A DNA stretch of 64,000 bases from Allobosea sp. OK403 (GCF_900113835.1 NZ_FOQV01000001.1:1054001-1118000), one strand, 5' to 3'; positions 1-10,711 are shown, counted from the stretch's first letter. Translations and numbers: made by a program. The notes: generated from the sequence alone by a model not told the origin.

Positions 1-264
1 CGCCAATCCGGCGACGAAGCCGAGCTGCGGCGCGAGCGCCGGCTCGCAAGGCGCGGTCAACAGCAGGCTGACATAGAGATTGCCGGGCGGCGAGCCCCAT
101 TGCCGGCCATGGCGGCCGCGACCGGCGTTCTGGCTGCGCGCGACGATCCAGAGCTTGCCGGCATCGCCCTGGTCGAGCACACGCCGCGCCTCCTCCATGG
201 TGGAGCCGACCTCGTCGCGGACGATCAGACGGTAACCGGCAGCGCGGGCTGCTTCAGAGAGCAT
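1..264 (-). CDS. birA: Biotin--[acetyl-CoA-carboxylase] ligase, N-terminal part (runs off window)
   Basis: Attaches biotin to the carrier lysine of acetyl-CoA carboxylase through biotinyl-AMP; cytoplasmic. Only the first 88 residues are in the window, and the frame is still open at base 1. Visible family motifs are GSTMEEA (residues 20-26) and the biotin/ATP-binding loop GRGRHGRQW (49-57), followed by GSPPGNLYVS. There is no N-terminal helix-turn-helix before the catalytic domain, so this is the non-repressor type of ligase. The ATG at 264-262 is preceded by GGAAG. It lies 132 bp downstream of nuoN on the same strand, a usual alphaproteobacterial arrangement, with a palindromic repeat in the gap. 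Confidence 0.88.
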   Translation of the reverse strand, partial: MLSEAARAAGYRLIVRDEVGSTMEEARRVLDQGDAGKLWIVARSQNAGRGRHGRQWGSPPGNLYVSLLLTAPCEPALAPQLGFVAGLA

Positions 265-273
265 GGATCGCTT

Positions 274-387
274 CCGTCATTCTCGGGCGCGGCCCTCGGG
301 TCCGCCCTTTGGCCGGCCCAAGGACAAGCTCCACGCAGACCCGATATCTCCGTCGAGAGATGCTCGGGTCGAGTCCGAGCATGACGG
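274..387. repeat. Palindromic intergenic repeat between nuoN and birA
   Basis: CCGTCATTCTCGG at 274-286 is matched, with one mismatch, by its reverse complement CCGAGCATGACGG at 375-387. The interior is G+C rich with further short inverted matches. The ends resemble those of the element at 38824-38916. Dispersed elements with CGTCAT ends are common between genes in Hyphomicrobiales; that link is from memory, not from a search. Confidence 0.6.
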
Positions 388-396
388 GTGCTGCAT

Positions 397-1827
397 TCAG
401 AACAGCGACTTCGCCGCCGCGGCCGCCGAATTAAGCAGCGGCGCGGGAGCCAGCGACAGCACCAGCACGAAAGCCGCCGAGATCAGCAGCACGGCGCGCA
501 CGCCGAAATCGCCCTTCTCGAAGGCGGGCTTGGCGTCGTCGAAATAGATGATCTTGACCAGGCGCAGATAATAATACGCGCCAACCACGCTGGTCACCAC
601 GCCGACCACGGCCAGCACATAGAGCTTGGCCTCGATCGCAGCGAGGAAGACGTAGAACTTCGCCCAGAAGCCGGCCAGCGGCGGAATGCCGGCGAGCGAA
701 AACATCATCATCGACAGCGCAAACGCCATCCAGGGATTGGTGCGCGAGAGGCCGGCAAGCTCGCTGATGTTCTCGACCGGCTTGCCGTCGCGGCGCATCA
801 GCAGGACGCAGGCGAAGGCGCCCAGCGTCGTGGCCAGATAGATCGCCATATAGACCATGACGCCCTGCACGCCATTGGCGGTGCCGGCGGCGAGGCCGAC
901 CAGCGCATAGCCCATATTGGCGATCGAGGAATAGGCGAGCAGGCGCTTGATGTTGCTCTGGCCGATCGCCGCGAAGGCGCCCAGCGCCATCGAGGCGATC
1001 GCGATGAAGATGATGATCTGCTGCCAGTCATGCAGCGCGCCCGGGAAGGCGCCGACGAAGACGCGCACCACCATCGCCATCGCCGCCATCTTGGGGGCCG
1101 AGGCGAAGAAGGCCGCGACCGGGGTCGGCGCGCCCTCATAGACATCGGGCGTCCACATATGGAACGGCACCGCCGAGATCTTGAAGGCGACGCCCGCCGC
1201 GATGAAGACGATGCCGAAGATCAGCCCGATGCCGGCATGACCGCCATGGGTGGCAGCCGCAATGCCCGGGAAGCTCACCGTGCCGGTGAAGCCGTAGACC
1301 AGCGACGAGCCGTAAAGCAGCATGCCCGAGGAGAGCGCGCCGAGGACGAAGTATTTCAGGCCGGCCTCGGTCGACTTCGCATTGTCGCGGTCGAAGGCAG
1401 CAACGACATAAAGCGCCAGCGACTGCAATTCCAGGCCGACATAGAGGCTGATCAGGTCGTTGGCCGAGATCATCATCATCATGCCGATCGTCGCCAGCAC
1501 GACCAGGATCGGGAATTCGAAGCGCATCGAGCCGCTGCGGCGCAAGGCATCGGAAGAGAGCAGGATCGTGGCCGCTGCACCCAGCAGCGTCAGCACCTTC
1601 ATGAAGCGGGCGAACCCGTCGGCGACGAAGCTGCCATTGAAGGTGATCAGCTTGCCCTCGCCCGAGAGCACCAGGACGAGCGCCAGCACGAAGAGCGCGA
1701 TCGCCGCGCCTTCGAGCAGGCGCGTCGAACGCTCGCCCTTGATCGCGCCGACCAGCACCATGGCGATGGCGCCGAGCGCGAGGATGATTTCCGGCAGGGC
1801 AGGCCCGAGGGCGGGAACGACGGTCAT
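397..1827 (-). CDS. nuoN: NADH-quinone oxidoreductase subunit N
   Basis: Antiporter-like proton-pumping subunit of complex I in the inner membrane. The 476-residue protein is almost entirely transmembrane helices and carries the Proton_antipo_M signature, including HMWTPDVYEGAPTPVAAF near residue 230 and the lysine- and histidine-bearing helices typical of the family. The frame stays open 31 codons upstream, but the ATG at 1827 (MTVVPALGP) is chosen because the extra residues lie in the gap after nuoM, are Arg/Ser rich and look non-coding. It is the last nuo gene, 10 bp after nuoM, and is followed by a palindrome and birA. Confidence 0.96.
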   Translation of the reverse strand: MTVVPALGPALPEIILALGAIAMVLVGAIKGERSTRLLEGAAIALFVLALVLVLSGEGKLITFNGSFVADGFARFMKVLTLLGAAATILLSSDALRRSGSMRFEFPILVVLATIGMMMMISANDLISLYVGLELQSLALYVVAAFDRDNAKSTEAGLKYFVLGALSSGMLLYGSSLVYGFTGTVSFPGIAAATHGGHAGIGLIFGIVFIAAGVAFKISAVPFHMWTPDVYEGAPTPVAAFFASAPKMAAMAMVVRVFVGAFPGALHDWQQIIIFIAIASMALGAFAAIGQSNIKRLLAYSSIANMGYALVGLAAGTANGVQGVMVYMAIYLATTLGAFACVLLMRRDGKPVENISELAGLSRTNPWMAFALSMMMFSLAGIPPLAGFWAKFYVFLAAIEAKLYVLAVVGVVTSVVGAYYYLRLVKIIYFDDAKPAFEKGDFGVRAVLLISAAFVLVLSLAPAPLLNSAAAAAKSLF

Positions 1828-1837
1828 CGGGCCAACC

Positions 1838-3355
1838 TTACTGAACGACCAGCATCGCCGTTTTCGCGGCGGTGAGTGCGGCTTGATAATTCTTGATGAG
1901 GGCTTCGGTCGGCGCGGCAAAGGCGTCGAGGATCGTGCCGGGACGGATGCCGTACCAGACCGTCAGCAGCACGAGCGGCACGAGGATCGCGATCTCGCGG
2001 ATATTGAGATCCAAGATGCCCTTGAGCTCCGGCTTGACCAGTTCGCCGAACATGACGCGGCGATAGAGCCAGAGTGCGTAGGCAGCCGACAGGATGACAC
2101 CCGAGGTCGCGATGAAGGCAACCCAGGGATTGGCCTTGAAGGCGCCCAGCAGCGTCAGGAACTCGCCGACGAAGCCAGCCGTGCCGGGAAGGCCGACATT
2201 GGCCATGGTGAACACCATGAAGATGACGGCGTAGATCGGCATGCGGTTGACCAGCCCGCCATAGGCCGCGATCTCGCGGGTATGCATGCGGTCATAGACC
2301 ACGCCGACGCACAGGAAGAGCGCGCCCGAGACCAGGCCATGGCTGACCATCTGGAACATCGCGCCCTGGATGCCCTGCGCCGTCAGGGTGAACAGGCCCA
2401 TGGTGACGAAGCCCATATGCGCCACCGAGGAGTAGGCGATCAGCTTCTTGATGTCCTCCTGCATCAGCGCCACCAGCGAGGTGTAGACGATGGCGATGAC
2501 CGAGAGCGCGAAGACGAAGGGCGCGAAATATTGCGACGCCTCCGGGAACATCGGGATCGAGAAACGAATGAAGCCGTAGCCGCCCATCTTCAGCAGGATC
2601 GCCGCCAGGATGACGGATCCCGCAGTCGGCGCCTCGACATGGGCGTCGGGCAGCCAGGTATGGACCGGCCACATCGGCATCTTCACCGCGAAGGAGGCGA
2701 AGAAGGCGAGCCACAGCCATTTCTGCATGCCGGACGGGAAGTGATGCGCCAGCAGGGTCGGAATGTCGGTGGTCCCGGCATTCCAGTACATCGCCATCAG
2801 CGCCAGCAGCAGCAGCACCGAGCCGAGCAGCGTGTAGAGGAAGAATTTGTAGGAGGCGTAGACCCGGCGCTTGCCGCCCCAGATGCCGATGATCAGGAAC
2901 ATCGGGATCAGGCCGGCCTCGAAGAACAGGTAGAACAGCACGAGGTCGAGCGCCACGAAGACGCCGATCATCAGCGTCTCCAGGATCAGGAACGCGACCA
3001 TGTATTCGCGCACCCGCTTCGTCACCGAGGTCCAGGACGCCAGGATGCAGAACGGCATCAGGAAGGCGGTCAACACCACGAAGGGGAAGGAGAAGCCGTC
3101 GACGCCGAGCTTGAACTTGATCGCGTCGGAGACCCAGCCATGGGTCTCGACCATTTGGAAGCCGGGATTGCCCGGCTCGAAACGGCCCCAGGCGACGCAA
3201 GCCAGGAAGAAGGTCAAAACCGTCGTGGCGAACGCGACATAGCGCGCGTTGGAAGCGACAGAATCCTCGTCACCGCGCTGGGCCAGGATGAAGGCAGCGC
3301 CGACCAGCGGCAGGACGAGAAGACCGGTGAGAATGCCGAAGCCGAAATCCATCAT
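1838..3355 (-). CDS. nuoM: NADH-quinone oxidoreductase subunit M
   Basis: Antiporter-like proton-pumping subunit of complex I. The 505-residue polytopic membrane protein has the family signatures [14 protein letters not shown] (with the functional Glu in a helix near residue 145) and [19 protein letters not shown] near residue 230. Two consecutive ATG codons (3355 and 3352) could start it; a GGGTGAG sequence precedes both and the first is used here. The gene begins 1 bp after the nuoL stop and ends 10 bp before nuoN, so all three antiporter-like subunits are co-transcribed. Confidence 0.97.
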   Translation of the reverse strand: MMDFGFGILTGLLVLPLVGAAFILAQRGDEDSVASNARYVAFATTVLTFFLACVAWGRFEPGNPGFQMVETHGWVSDAIKFKLGVDGFSFPFVVLTAFLMPFCILASWTSVTKRVREYMVAFLILETLMIGVFVALDLVLFYLFFEAGLIPMFLIIGIWGGKRRVYASYKFFLYTLLGSVLLLLALMAMYWNAGTTDIPTLLAHHFPSGMQKWLWLAFFASFAVKMPMWPVHTWLPDAHVEAPTAGSVILAAILLKMGGYGFIRFSIPMFPEASQYFAPFVFALSVIAIVYTSLVALMQEDIKKLIAYSSVAHMGFVTMGLFTLTAQGIQGAMFQMVSHGLVSGALFLCVGVVYDRMHTREIAAYGGLVNRMPIYAVIFMVFTMANVGLPGTAGFVGEFLTLLGAFKANPWVAFIATSGVILSAAYALWLYRRVMFGELVKPELKGILDLNIREIAILVPLVLLTVWYGIRPGTILDAFAAPTEALIKNYQAALTAAKTAMLVVQ

Positions 3356-3356
3356 C

Positions 3357-5351
3357 TCACCCGCGCGCCACGAGATACCAGGTCACAAAGCCCGCGACGC
3401 CGATCAGCATGGCGAAGGCATAGTGATAGACATAGCCGGTCTGGAGGCGAACCACCCGGTTGGTGACATCGACGACGCGGGCGGAAATTCCGTCCGGCCC
3501 CATGCCGTCAATGACGAAACCGTCGCCCTTCTTCCAGAGGAACTTGCCGAGCCACATCGCCGGCTTCACGAACAGGAAGTCGTAGAGCTCGTCGAAATAC
3601 CACTTGTTCAGCAGGAATTTGTAGAGCGCCGGATTGGCGGCCGCGAGCTTGCCGGGCACGTCGGGCCGCAGCACGTAGCAGTAGAAGGCGAACAGGAAGC
3701 CCAGCACCATCGCGATGAAAGGCGAGGCCACGACCCAGCCCGGCACTTCGTGCATCGCGTGCAGGATGTGGTTGTCCTTGCCCATGAACAAGGCCGACTT
3801 CCAGAAATGCTCGAAGTCGTGGCCGATGAAGGCGTCCTTGAAGACGAAGCCGGCCGCGAGCGCGCCGAGCGAAAGCACAGCGAGCGGGATCAGCATCACC
3901 CACGGGCTCTCATGCGGCGTGTGGTCATGGCCATGGCCGTGATGATCGTCATGACCGTGCGCATCGTGGCCGTGAGCGGCATGGGCGTCCGCGCCCCAGC
4001 GCGGCTTGCCCTCGAAGGTCATGAAATAGAGCCGCCAGGAATAGAACGAGGTCATGCAGGCCGCGACCACCAGCAGCACATAGGCATAGGAGCTCGCGAA
4101 ACCGCCATGTTCCACCGAGGCATAAGCGCTCTCGATGATGGCGTCCTTGGAGAAATAGCCGGCGAAGCCCGGGAAGCCGGTCAGCGCGAGCGTGCCGATG
4201 GTCATGGCCACAGCCGTCAGCGGGATGTGCTTACGCAGGCCCCCCATGTTCCGCATGTCCTGCTCGTGATGCATCGCATGGATGACCGAGCCCGCGCCGA
4301 GGAACAGCAGCGCCTTGAAGAAGGCGTGGGTGAACAGATGGAAGATGCCGGCGCCGTAATTGCCCACGCCGAGCGCCACGAACATGTAGCCGAGCTGCGA
4401 ACAGGTCGAATAGGCGATGACGCGCTTGATGTCGTTCTGAACCAGGCCGACCGTGGCGGCGAAGAAGGCGGTCGTCGCACCGATGACGACGACGACGGTC
4501 AGCGCGACCGGCGCGTATTCGAAGATCGGCGAGAGCCGCGCCACCATGAAGACGCCGGCGGTGACCATGGTCGCGGCATGGATCAGCGCCGAGACCGGGG
4601 TCGGGCCCTCCATCGCGTCCGGCAGCCAGGTGTGCAGCAGGAACTGCGCCGACTTGCCCATGGCGCCCATGAACAGCAGCAGGCTCGCCAGCGTCAGCGC
4701 ATGCCAGTCGCGACCGAGGAAGTGGAAGCTCTGATTGGTCAGGTCGCCGACGCGCGGGAAGATCGCATCGAACCCGACCGAGCCAAACAGCACGAAGACC
4801 AGGAAGATGCCGAGCGCGAAGCCGAAATCGCCGACGCGGTTGACGATGAAGGCCTTCATCGCTGCGGCATTGGCCGAGGGCTTTTGATACCAGAAGCCGA
4901 TCAGCAGATAGGAGGCCAGGCCCACGCCTTCCCAGCCGAAGAACATCTGGACGAGGTTGTCCGCGGTGATCAGCATCAGCATGGCGAAGGTGAAGAGCGA
5001 AAGGTACGCGAAGAAGCGCGGCCGATGCGCATCCTCATGCATGTAGCCGATCGAGTAGAGGTGCACGAGGCAGGAGACGGTGTTGACGACGACCAGCATC
5101 ACCGCGGTCAGCGTGTCCACGCGGAAGGCCCAGTCGACGCGCAGATCGCCCGAGGCCATCCAGGTCGCGATCTGGACGCGGGTCGTGCCATGGCCGAAGC
5201 CGACCTGGAAGAAGGCGATCCAGGACAGGACGGCCGAGACGACCAGCAAAGAGGTGGTGACGATCTCCGAGCCGCGCGCGCCAATCAGCCGGCCGAAGAG
5301 GCCAGCGATCAGGAAGCCGATCAGAGGGAGGAAGACGATCGCGTGATACAT
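3357..5351 (-). CDS. nuoL: NADH-quinone oxidoreductase subunit L
   Basis: Distal proton-pumping subunit of complex I, carrying the long lateral helix at its C terminus. The protein is 664 residues. The N-terminal Oxidored_q1_N region is followed by the antiporter core with [15 protein letters not shown] near residue 235. A strongly histidine-rich hydrophilic loop lies at about residues 448-480 (encoded around 3910-4010, repeated HGHD/HDHH units), between the last core helices and the C-terminal lateral-helix region. Length is a little above the E. coli protein (613), partly because of this loop. It starts 26 bp after nuoK. Confidence 0.97.
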   Translation of the reverse strand: MYHAIVFLPLIGFLIAGLFGRLIGARGSEIVTTSLLVVSAVLSWIAFFQVGFGHGTTRVQIATWMASGDLRVDWAFRVDTLTAVMLVVVNTVSCLVHLYSIGYMHEDAHRPRFFAYLSLFTFAMLMLITADNLVQMFFGWEGVGLASYLLIGFWYQKPSANAAAMKAFIVNRVGDFGFALGIFLVFVLFGSVGFDAIFPRVGDLTNQSFHFLGRDWHALTLASLLLFMGAMGKSAQFLLHTWLPDAMEGPTPVSALIHAATMVTAGVFMVARLSPIFEYAPVALTVVVVIGATTAFFAATVGLVQNDIKRVIAYSTCSQLGYMFVALGVGNYGAGIFHLFTHAFFKALLFLGAGSVIHAMHHEQDMRNMGGLRKHIPLTAVAMTIGTLALTGFPGFAGYFSKDAIIESAYASVEHGGFASSYAYVLLVVAACMTSFYSWRLYFMTFEGKPRWGADAHAAHGHDAHGHDDHHGHGHDHTPHESPWVMLIPLAVLSLGALAAGFVFKDAFIGHDFEHFWKSALFMGKDNHILHAMHEVPGWVVASPFIAMVLGFLFAFYCYVLRPDVPGKLAAANPALYKFLLNKWYFDELYDFLFVKPAMWLGKFLWKKGDGFVIDGMGPDGISARVVDVTNRVVRLQTGYVYHYAFAMLIGVAGFVTWYLVARG

Positions 5352-5377
5352 GGGCTGGATCCGGGCGCGTGCTGCGC

Positions 5378-5683
5378 TCAGCCTTTCATCATGTTGATGT
5401 CTTCCACCGCGATCGTGCCGCGGTTGCGGAAGTAGACGACGAGGATGGCGAGCCCGATGGCAGCTTCTGCCGCCGCGACCGTCAGCACCAGAAGCGCGAA
5501 GACCTGGCCGACGATGTCATTCAGGAAGCTCGAGAAGGCGACGAAGTTGATGTTGACCGCGAGCAGGATGAGCTCGATCGACATCAGGATGACGATGACG
5601 TTCTTGCGGTTGATGAAGATGCCGAGCACGCCGAGCGTGAACAGGATCGCGCTGACGGCGAGATAATGGCCCAGTCCGATCAT
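5378..5683 (-). CDS. nuoK: NADH-quinone oxidoreductase subunit K
   Basis: Small membrane subunit of the complex I proton channel. It has 101 residues and three transmembrane helices. Glu37 (in SIEL) and Glu73 (in AAAEAAIG) match the two buried glutamates essential for proton translocation in the family (E. coli Glu36 and Glu72). The start ATG overlaps the nuoJ stop by one base (TGATG), pointing to translational coupling. Length is normal for the family. Confidence 0.97.
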   Translation of the reverse strand: MIGLGHYLAVSAILFTLGVLGIFINRKNVIVILMSIELILLAVNINFVAFSSFLNDIVGQVFALLVLTVAAAEAAIGLAILVVYFRNRGTIAVEDINMMKG

Positions 5684-6303
5684 CAGACCGTCTCCTCGAT
5701 GCCGGCGCGGGAAGGAACCTGCTTCACTTCCATGGCAGTCGCCTTGGTTCGGGCGTTCTGCTGGGTGATGTCCTGGCGCTTGATACCGACACGCTCGCGC
5801 AAGGTCAGCACGATGGCGCCGATCATGGCGACGAGCAGGACGAGCCCGGCCGCCTGGAAGTAGTAGATGTACTGCGTGTAGAGCACTTGGCCGAGTGCCG
5901 CGGTGTTGGTCAGATTGGCCGGGATCGGCGCCACCGGCGTGCTGACGATCTTTGGATCGATGACCCAGGCTCCGACCACCAGCAGCAATTCGACCGCGAA
6001 GATCAGGCCGATCAGCGCCCCGATCGGCAGGTAGTTCAGGAAGCCCTGGCGGAACTCGGCGAAATCGACGTCGAGCATCATCACCACGAAGAGGAACAGC
6101 ACCGCGACCGCGCCGACATAGACCACGATCAGCAGCATCGCCAGGAACTCGGCGCCGAGCAGCATGAACAGTCCCGCCGCATTGACGAAGGCGAGGATCA
6201 GGAACAGCACCGAATGAACGGGATTGCGCGAGGTCACCACCATGAACGCCGAAGCGACGGTGACGCCTGCGAAGAGATAGAAGAAAGCCGCTGAGGCGTT
6301 CAT
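5683..6303 (-). CDS. nuoJ: NADH-quinone oxidoreductase subunit J
   Basis: Membrane subunit of complex I. The 206-residue protein has about five transmembrane helices, including the conserved [20 protein letters not shown] stretch and [15 protein letters not shown] near residue 180. The ATG at 6303 ([13 protein letters not shown]) gives the normal N terminus. The frame is open 36 codons further, but those codons run into the heptamer hairpin at 6393-6464 and are not coding. The 167-bp gap to nuoI, containing that hairpin, is unusually long for this operon. Confidence 0.96.
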   Translation of the reverse strand: MNASAAFFYLFAGVTVASAFMVVTSRNPVHSVLFLILAFVNAAGLFMLLGAEFLAMLLIVVYVGAVAVLFLFVVMMLDVDFAEFRQGFLNYLPIGALIGLIFAVELLLVVGAWVIDPKIVSTPVAPIPANLTNTAALGQVLYTQYIYYFQAAGLVLLVAMIGAIVLTLRERVGIKRQDITQQNARTKATAMEVKQVPSRAGIEETV

Positions 6304-6392
6304 CCTGGCCAGCCTTTCCGCCCTTGCGGGCGGTCCTCGTTGCAAAGCGACCGACTCTCGGGCCGGGCGCAGTTTGGAGCGTCTATAGTCAG

Positions 6393-6464
6393 GGCAGTCG
6401 GCAGTAGGCAATCGGCAGTCATTGGATCGCGCTTGCTACTGCCCACTGCCGATTGCCTACTGCC
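6393..6464. repeat. Gene-less heptamer hairpin, 4 + 4 inverted GGCARTN units, between nuoI and nuoJ
   Basis: Four tandem 7-mers read GGCAGTC, GGCAGTA, GGCAATC and GGCAGTC (6393-6420). After a 16-nt spacer come four 7-mers in inverse orientation, TACTGCC, CACTGCC, GATTGCC and TACTGCC (6437-6464). Within this, 6400-6419 and 6445-6464 form a perfect 20-bp inverted repeat. The layout matches the ends of the element at 14457-14895 (also four units per side) but without a gene. It ends 6 bp from the nuoI stop codon. In the nuo transcript it could fold into one long stem. Confidence 0.85.
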
Positions 6465-6470
6465 CAATTC

Positions 6471-6959
6471 CTACCGATACGGAGCGTCCATCGCGATGTT
6501 GCGCGCGATCTCGCGCTCCCAGCGCGCGCCGTTCGCAAGCAGCCTGTCCTTGTCATAGAACAGCTCCTCGCGGGTCTCGGTCGCGAACTCGAAATTCGGC
6601 CCCTCGACGATGGCGTCGACCGGGCATGCCTCCTGGCAGAAGCCGCAATAGATGCACTTCGTCATGTCGATGTCGTAGCGCGTCGTGCGGCGCGTGCCGT
6701 CATTGCGGCGCGGGCCGGCCTCGATGGTGATGGCCTGGGCCGGGCAGATCGCCTCGCAGAGCTTGCAGGCGATGCAGCGTTCCTCGCCATTGGGGTAGCG
6801 GCGCAAAGCGTGCTCGCCCCGGAAGCGCGGCGAGAGCATGCCCTTTTCGAAGGGGTAGTTCAGCGTCGCCTTCGGCTTGAAGAAATAGCGCATCGACAGG
6901 GCGAACGCCCCAACGAACTCCTTGAGGAGCAGACCCTTGGCGGCTTGAGCGAGTGTCAT
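6471..6959 (-). CDS. nuoI: NADH-quinone oxidoreductase subunit I
   Basis: Peripheral-arm subunit carrying iron-sulfur clusters N6a and N6b, passing electrons towards NuoB. The 162-residue protein has two 8Fe-ferredoxin-type motifs: [12 protein letters not shown] (Cys62, 65, 68 and 72) and [12 protein letters not shown] (Cys102, 105, 108 and 112). An amphipathic N terminus contacts the membrane arm in known structures. The start ATG at 6959 is 37 bp from the nuoH stop. The heptamer hairpin follows the stop codon almost directly. Confidence 0.98.
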   Translation of the reverse strand: MTLAQAAKGLLLKEFVGAFALSMRYFFKPKATLNYPFEKGMLSPRFRGEHALRRYPNGEERCIACKLCEAICPAQAITIEAGPRRNDGTRRTTRYDIDMTKCIYCGFCQEACPVDAIVEGPNFEFATETREELFYDKDRLLANGARWEREIARNIAMDAPYR

Positions 6960-6996
6960 CGCGCAAAATCCTTATGCGTCGTCAGGGTGGTCGTCA

Positions 6997-8016
6997 TCAA
7001 TGCACCGGCCCCCAACCCGTGACCTGCAGCACGAAGGCCACGACCACGACCGAGACCAGCGAGAGCGGCAGGAAGACCTTCCAACCCAGGCGCATCAACT
7101 GGTCATAGCGGTAGCGCGGCACGAAGGCCTTCACCATCGCGAACATGAAGAAGACGAGGCAGACCTTGAGCGCGAACCAGAACACGCCTGGCAGCCATGT
7201 GAAGGGCGCGATCGGGAACGGCGGCAGCCAGCCCCCGAGGAACAGGATCGTCGTCAGCGAGCACATGGTCATGATCGCCACGTATTCGCCGAGCATGAAC
7301 AGCAGATAGGGCGTCGAGGAATACTCGACCATGAAGCCGGCGACGAGTTCCGATTCCGCTTCCGGCAAATCGAAAGGCGGCCGGTTCGTCTCGGCCAGGG
7401 CCGAGATGAAGAAAACGATGAACATCGGGAACAGCGGCAGCCAGTACCAGCGCAGCATGCCCCAGCTGGTGTTCTGCGCCTCAACGATCGCGGTCAGGTT
7501 CAGCGAGCCGACGCAGAGCAGCACCGTGATGATGACGAAGCCGATCGAGACCTCATAGGAGACCATCTGCGCCGCCGAGCGCAGCGCGCCCATGAAGGGG
7601 TATTTCGAATTCGAGGCCCAGCCGGCCATGATCACGCCATAGACCCCCAGCGACGAGATCGCCAGGATGTAGAGCACGCCGACATTGATGTCCGCGATCG
7701 CCCAGCCTTCCGCCACCGGAATGACCGCCCAGGCGCCCAGCGACAGGAAGCAGGAGATCAGCGGCGCCAGCAGGAACACGCCCTTATTGGCGCCGGACGG
7801 GATGATCGGCTCCTTGAAGGCGAATTTCAGCAGATCGGCGAAACTCTGGAACAGGCCGAAGGGCCCGACCACGTTGGGGCCGCGGCGCAACTGCACCGCC
7901 GCCCAGATCTTGCGATCGGCGAGCAGGATATAAGCGATGAAGACGAGCAGGCAGACCAGCAGCAGCAGGCTCTTGCCGAGCATGATCGCGAGGTCAAGGA
8001 CGAGATCCCAGTTCAT
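6997..8016 (-). CDS. nuoH: NADH-quinone oxidoreductase subunit H
   Basis: Membrane subunit that helps form the quinone-binding chamber and links the peripheral and membrane arms of complex I. The 339-residue protein has about eight transmembrane helices. The conserved acidic loop [18 protein letters not shown] lies near residues 210-230, and the [13 protein letters not shown] motif is near residue 42. It starts 6 bp after the nuoG stop. Family length is normal. Confidence 0.98.
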   Translation of the reverse strand: MNWDLVLDLAIMLGKSLLLLVCLLVFIAYILLADRKIWAAVQLRRGPNVVGPFGLFQSFADLLKFAFKEPIIPSGANKGVFLLAPLISCFLSLGAWAVIPVAEGWAIADINVGVLYILAISSLGVYGVIMAGWASNSKYPFMGALRSAAQMVSYEVSIGFVIITVLLCVGSLNLTAIVEAQNTSWGMLRWYWLPLFPMFIVFFISALAETNRPPFDLPEAESELVAGFMVEYSSTPYLLFMLGEYVAIMTMCSLTTILFLGGWLPPFPIAPFTWLPGVFWFALKVCLVFFMFAMVKAFVPRYRYDQLMRLGWKVFLPLSLVSVVVVAFVLQVTGWGPVH

Positions 8017-8022
8017 GGCCGC

Positions 8023-10086
8023 TTACTCCGCCGCCTGCCGCAGCCGGCCCGAGGCCAGCGCCGAGCATTCGGCCATCACGGCGGATGCGCGCGCGATCGG
8101 GTTGGTCTGGTAGAAATCACTGACAGGCGAGACGAAGCCGGCCTTCTCGGCCTTGCCGCCGAGACCTGCGAGCTGGCCAAGCCCGCTCGCATCGGAAGCA
8201 GGCAAGCTGTCGAGAGCCGCAAAGTGCGGATAGGCCTCGTAGAGCGCCTTGCGCAGCCCCGCCAGCGAGTCGAATAGCAGGGTCTTGCCGAGCGCAGCGG
8301 AGAGCGCGCGCAGGATCGCCCAATCCTCGCGGGCGTCGCCCGGCGGGAAGGTGGCGCGATCGGTCATCTGCACCCGGCCCTCGGTATTGGCGTAGGTGCC
8401 CGACTTCTCGGTATAGGCGGCGCCCGGCAGGATGACGTCGGCGCGATGAGCGCCCTTGTCGCCATGCGTGCCCTGATAAATCACGAAAGCGCCCGCCGGC
8501 ACGTCGATCTCGTCGGCGCCGAGCAGGAACAGCACATCGAGCGCACCCGGCGCGATCATGCCGGCGACATCCAAGCCCCCCTCGCCCGGCACGAAGCCGA
8601 GATCGAGCGAGCCGACGCGGGCGGCTGCCGTGTGCAGCACGCCAAAGCCGTTCCAGCCTTCGCCCGCTCCACCCAGCACCTGCGCAGCCTTGGCGGCCAT
8701 GGAGAGGATCGCGGCGCCGTCGGCACGAGTGAGAGCGCCTTGCCCGATCAGCACCATGGGCTTGGCCTTGGCCGCGGTTGCCGTCTTGATCAGCTCGGCC
8801 AGCGTATCGCTGCCGGCGCCGAGATAGTCGTAATCATAGGTCAGATCGACCTTCTCGCCGATCAGGCTGACCTTGAAGTCGCCGCGCAGCCAGCGCTTGC
8901 GGATACGCGCATTCAGGATCGGCGCTTCCTTGCGCGGGTTGGCGCCGATGATCAGCAGCGAATCCGCCTCGTCGATGCCGGCGATGCCGGCGTTCAGGAT
9001 GTAGGAGGCCCGGCCGAACTTCGGATCGAGCTTCGTGCCGTCCTGGCGGCCGTCGAGATTGGCGCTGCCGAGCGAAGCCATCAGGCTTTTCAGCGCGAAC
9101 ATCTCCTCGACCGCAGCAAGGTCACCGGCGATCGCGCCGATCTTCTTAGGGCTCGCCGCCTTCACCTTCGCCGCGATCAGCGCGAAGGCCTCGTTCCAGC
9201 TCGCGGGCTTCAGCGCGCCGTTCTGGCGGATATAGGGCCGGTCGAGCCGCTGCGTGCGCAGGCCATCGACGATGTGGCGGGTCTTGTCGGAGATCCACTC
9301 CTCGTTCACCGCCTCGTTGATGCGCGGCAGGATGCGCATCACCTCGCGGCCACGGGAATCGACGCGGATGGCCGAGCCGACCGCGTCCATCACGTCGATG
9401 GATTCGGTCTTGGTCAGCTCCCAGGGCCTGGCCTTGTTCTGATAGGGCTTCGAGGTCAGCGCGCCGACCGGGCAGAGATCGACGATATTGCCCTGCAATT
9501 CGGAGGTCATCGCCTGTTCGAGATAAGTCGTGATCTCCATATCCTCGCCGCGACCGATGGCGCCGAGATCGGTACCGCCGGCGACTTCGGTAGTGAAGCG
9601 GACGCAGCGCGTGCACTGGATGCAGCGCGTCATCGAGGTCTTCACCAGCGGGCCGATATATTTGTCCTCGACCGCGCGCTTGTTCTCGGCATAGCGGGAA
9701 TTGTCCACGCCATAGGCCATGGCTTGGTCCTGCAGGTCGCATTCACCACCCTGGTCGCAGATCGGGCAATCCAGCGGGTGGTTGATCAGGAGGAACTCCA
9801 TGACCCCCTCACGCGCCTTCTTGACCATGGGCGACTTGGTCGAGACGACCGGCGGCTCGCCATTGGGGCCGGGGCGCAGATCGCGCACGCCGATGGCGCA
9901 GGAGGCCTGGGGCTTGGGCGGGCCGCCCTTCACCTCGACCAGGCACATGCGGCAATTGCCGGCGATGGAGAGGCGCTCATGGAAACAGAAGCGCGGCACT
10001 TCGGCGCCGGCGGCCTCGCAGGCCTGGAGCACGGTATAGTCGGCGGGAACGTCGACCTCGATGCCGTCGATGAGGAGTTTGGTCAT
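8023..10086 (-). CDS. nuoG: NADH-quinone oxidoreductase subunit G
   Basis: Largest peripheral-arm subunit, with the electron-relay clusters. In the 687-residue protein the N-terminal 2Fe-2S ligands are Cys34, 45, 48 and 63. The N5 site has His103 with Cys107, 110 and 116 ([14 protein letters not shown]), and the N4 site starts at Cys155-x2-Cys158-x2-Cys161 with a later Cys in [10 protein letters not shown] degenerate molybdopterin oxidoreductase domain follows. The ATG overlaps the stop of the preceding DUF2569 gene by 4 bp (ATGA), so nuoG translation may now depend on that inserted gene. Confidence 0.97.
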   Translation of the reverse strand: MTKLLIDGIEVDVPADYTVLQACEAAGAEVPRFCFHERLSIAGNCRMCLVEVKGGPPKPQASCAIGVRDLRPGPNGEPPVVSTKSPMVKKAREGVMEFLLINHPLDCPICDQGGECDLQDQAMAYGVDNSRYAENKRAVEDKYIGPLVKTSMTRCIQCTRCVRFTTEVAGGTDLGAIGRGEDMEITTYLEQAMTSELQGNIVDLCPVGALTSKPYQNKARPWELTKTESIDVMDAVGSAIRVDSRGREVMRILPRINEAVNEEWISDKTRHIVDGLRTQRLDRPYIRQNGALKPASWNEAFALIAAKVKAASPKKIGAIAGDLAAVEEMFALKSLMASLGSANLDGRQDGTKLDPKFGRASYILNAGIAGIDEADSLLIIGANPRKEAPILNARIRKRWLRGDFKVSLIGEKVDLTYDYDYLGAGSDTLAELIKTATAAKAKPMVLIGQGALTRADGAAILSMAAKAAQVLGGAGEGWNGFGVLHTAAARVGSLDLGFVPGEGGLDVAGMIAPGALDVLFLLGADEIDVPAGAFVIYQGTHGDKGAHRADVILPGAAYTEKSGTYANTEGRVQMTDRATFPPGDAREDWAILRALSAALGKTLLFDSLAGLRKALYEAYPHFAALDSLPASDASGLGQLAGLGGKAEKAGFVSPVSDFYQTNPIARASAVMAECSALASGRLRQAAE

Positions 10087-10706
10087 AGGGTCAGACTCGC
10101 AGTGCTCGTGCCAGCGCTCGCTTTACGAATAGTTATTGCCGGGTCGACAAATGTGTTCTTTACGCGTTTTGATCGGTGAAAATAGGCAATCCAAATTGCA
10201 GCGATAAATGCTTGACAAACAGCCTGCGCTAACGTCGGAGCAGATGGATCATCCGGAATATTCGGCATTACCTTACGAAGAAAAGTGTAAGACCAAAAAT
10301 CTACAAATACCGCAATCGTTAAAATTACATAATGCAAACTAGCAACAGTAATTATAGATTTTCTCCTGGCGAATATAAGAATAAGGCACGCCAAAGCGCT
10401 AAGTATTACAAAAATTGCGCCAACGAGGGACATTATAGCAGGCGCTTTTAGGCTCGCCAATGGCCCGCTTGTAGCCGAGAAAACCGCAACTATAAACGGC
10501 CACGCGCTAAATCCGCCAGAAAGGTCCTTTACCGTCAAAAGGATTGTTATGGCGAAGCCGATCATCGGCATAATCAACCATCCGCCGATGCCAACGGGCT
10601 CTCCATCATGCATTTTGGCCACGCGCTTTGATAGGCGGGCAATCGCAAAGATAACACCCGCGATCAAAAGCGAGACAAGCCAAGGCCGTATAGAAACGCC
10701 CTCCAT
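10083..10706 (-). CDS. DUF2569-type membrane protein inserted between nuoF and nuoG
   Basis: Function unknown. The 207-residue protein has about five predicted transmembrane segments. The features that suggest DUF2569 are [18 protein letters not shown] (about residues 40-57) and the C-terminal [14 protein letters not shown]. It is not part of any complex I I know. Its start, with GGAG 8 nt upstream, lies 5 bp after the nuoF stop, and its stop overlaps the nuoG start (ATGA), so it is wired into the operon. Base composition is very different: a hand count over 10261-10440 gives about 36% G+C, while flanking nuo genes are around 60% or more. That points to recent horizontal acquisition. Confidence 0.8.
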   Translation of the reverse strand: MEGVSIRPWLVSLLIAGVIFAIARLSKRVAKMHDGEPVGIGGWLIMPMIGFAITILLTVKDLSGGFSAWPFIVAVFSATSGPLASLKAPAIMSLVGAIFVILSALACLILIFARRKSIITVASLHYVILTIAVFVDFWSYTFLRKVMPNIPDDPSAPTLAQAVCQAFIAAIWIAYFHRSKRVKNTFVDPAITIRKASAGTSTASLTL

Positions 10707-10711
10707 AGCGT

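Noticed and set aside
388..5435. Long plus-strand open frames (388-1875, 1460-3466, 3249-5435) opposite nuoN, nuoM and nuoL
   Set aside because: These are antisense shadows of membrane-protein genes, with Arg/Asp/Gln/His-rich low-complexity translations and no ribosome sites.
8446..10179. 577-codon plus-strand open frame opposite nuoG
   Set aside because: Antisense shadow of nuoG; no recognisable domain.
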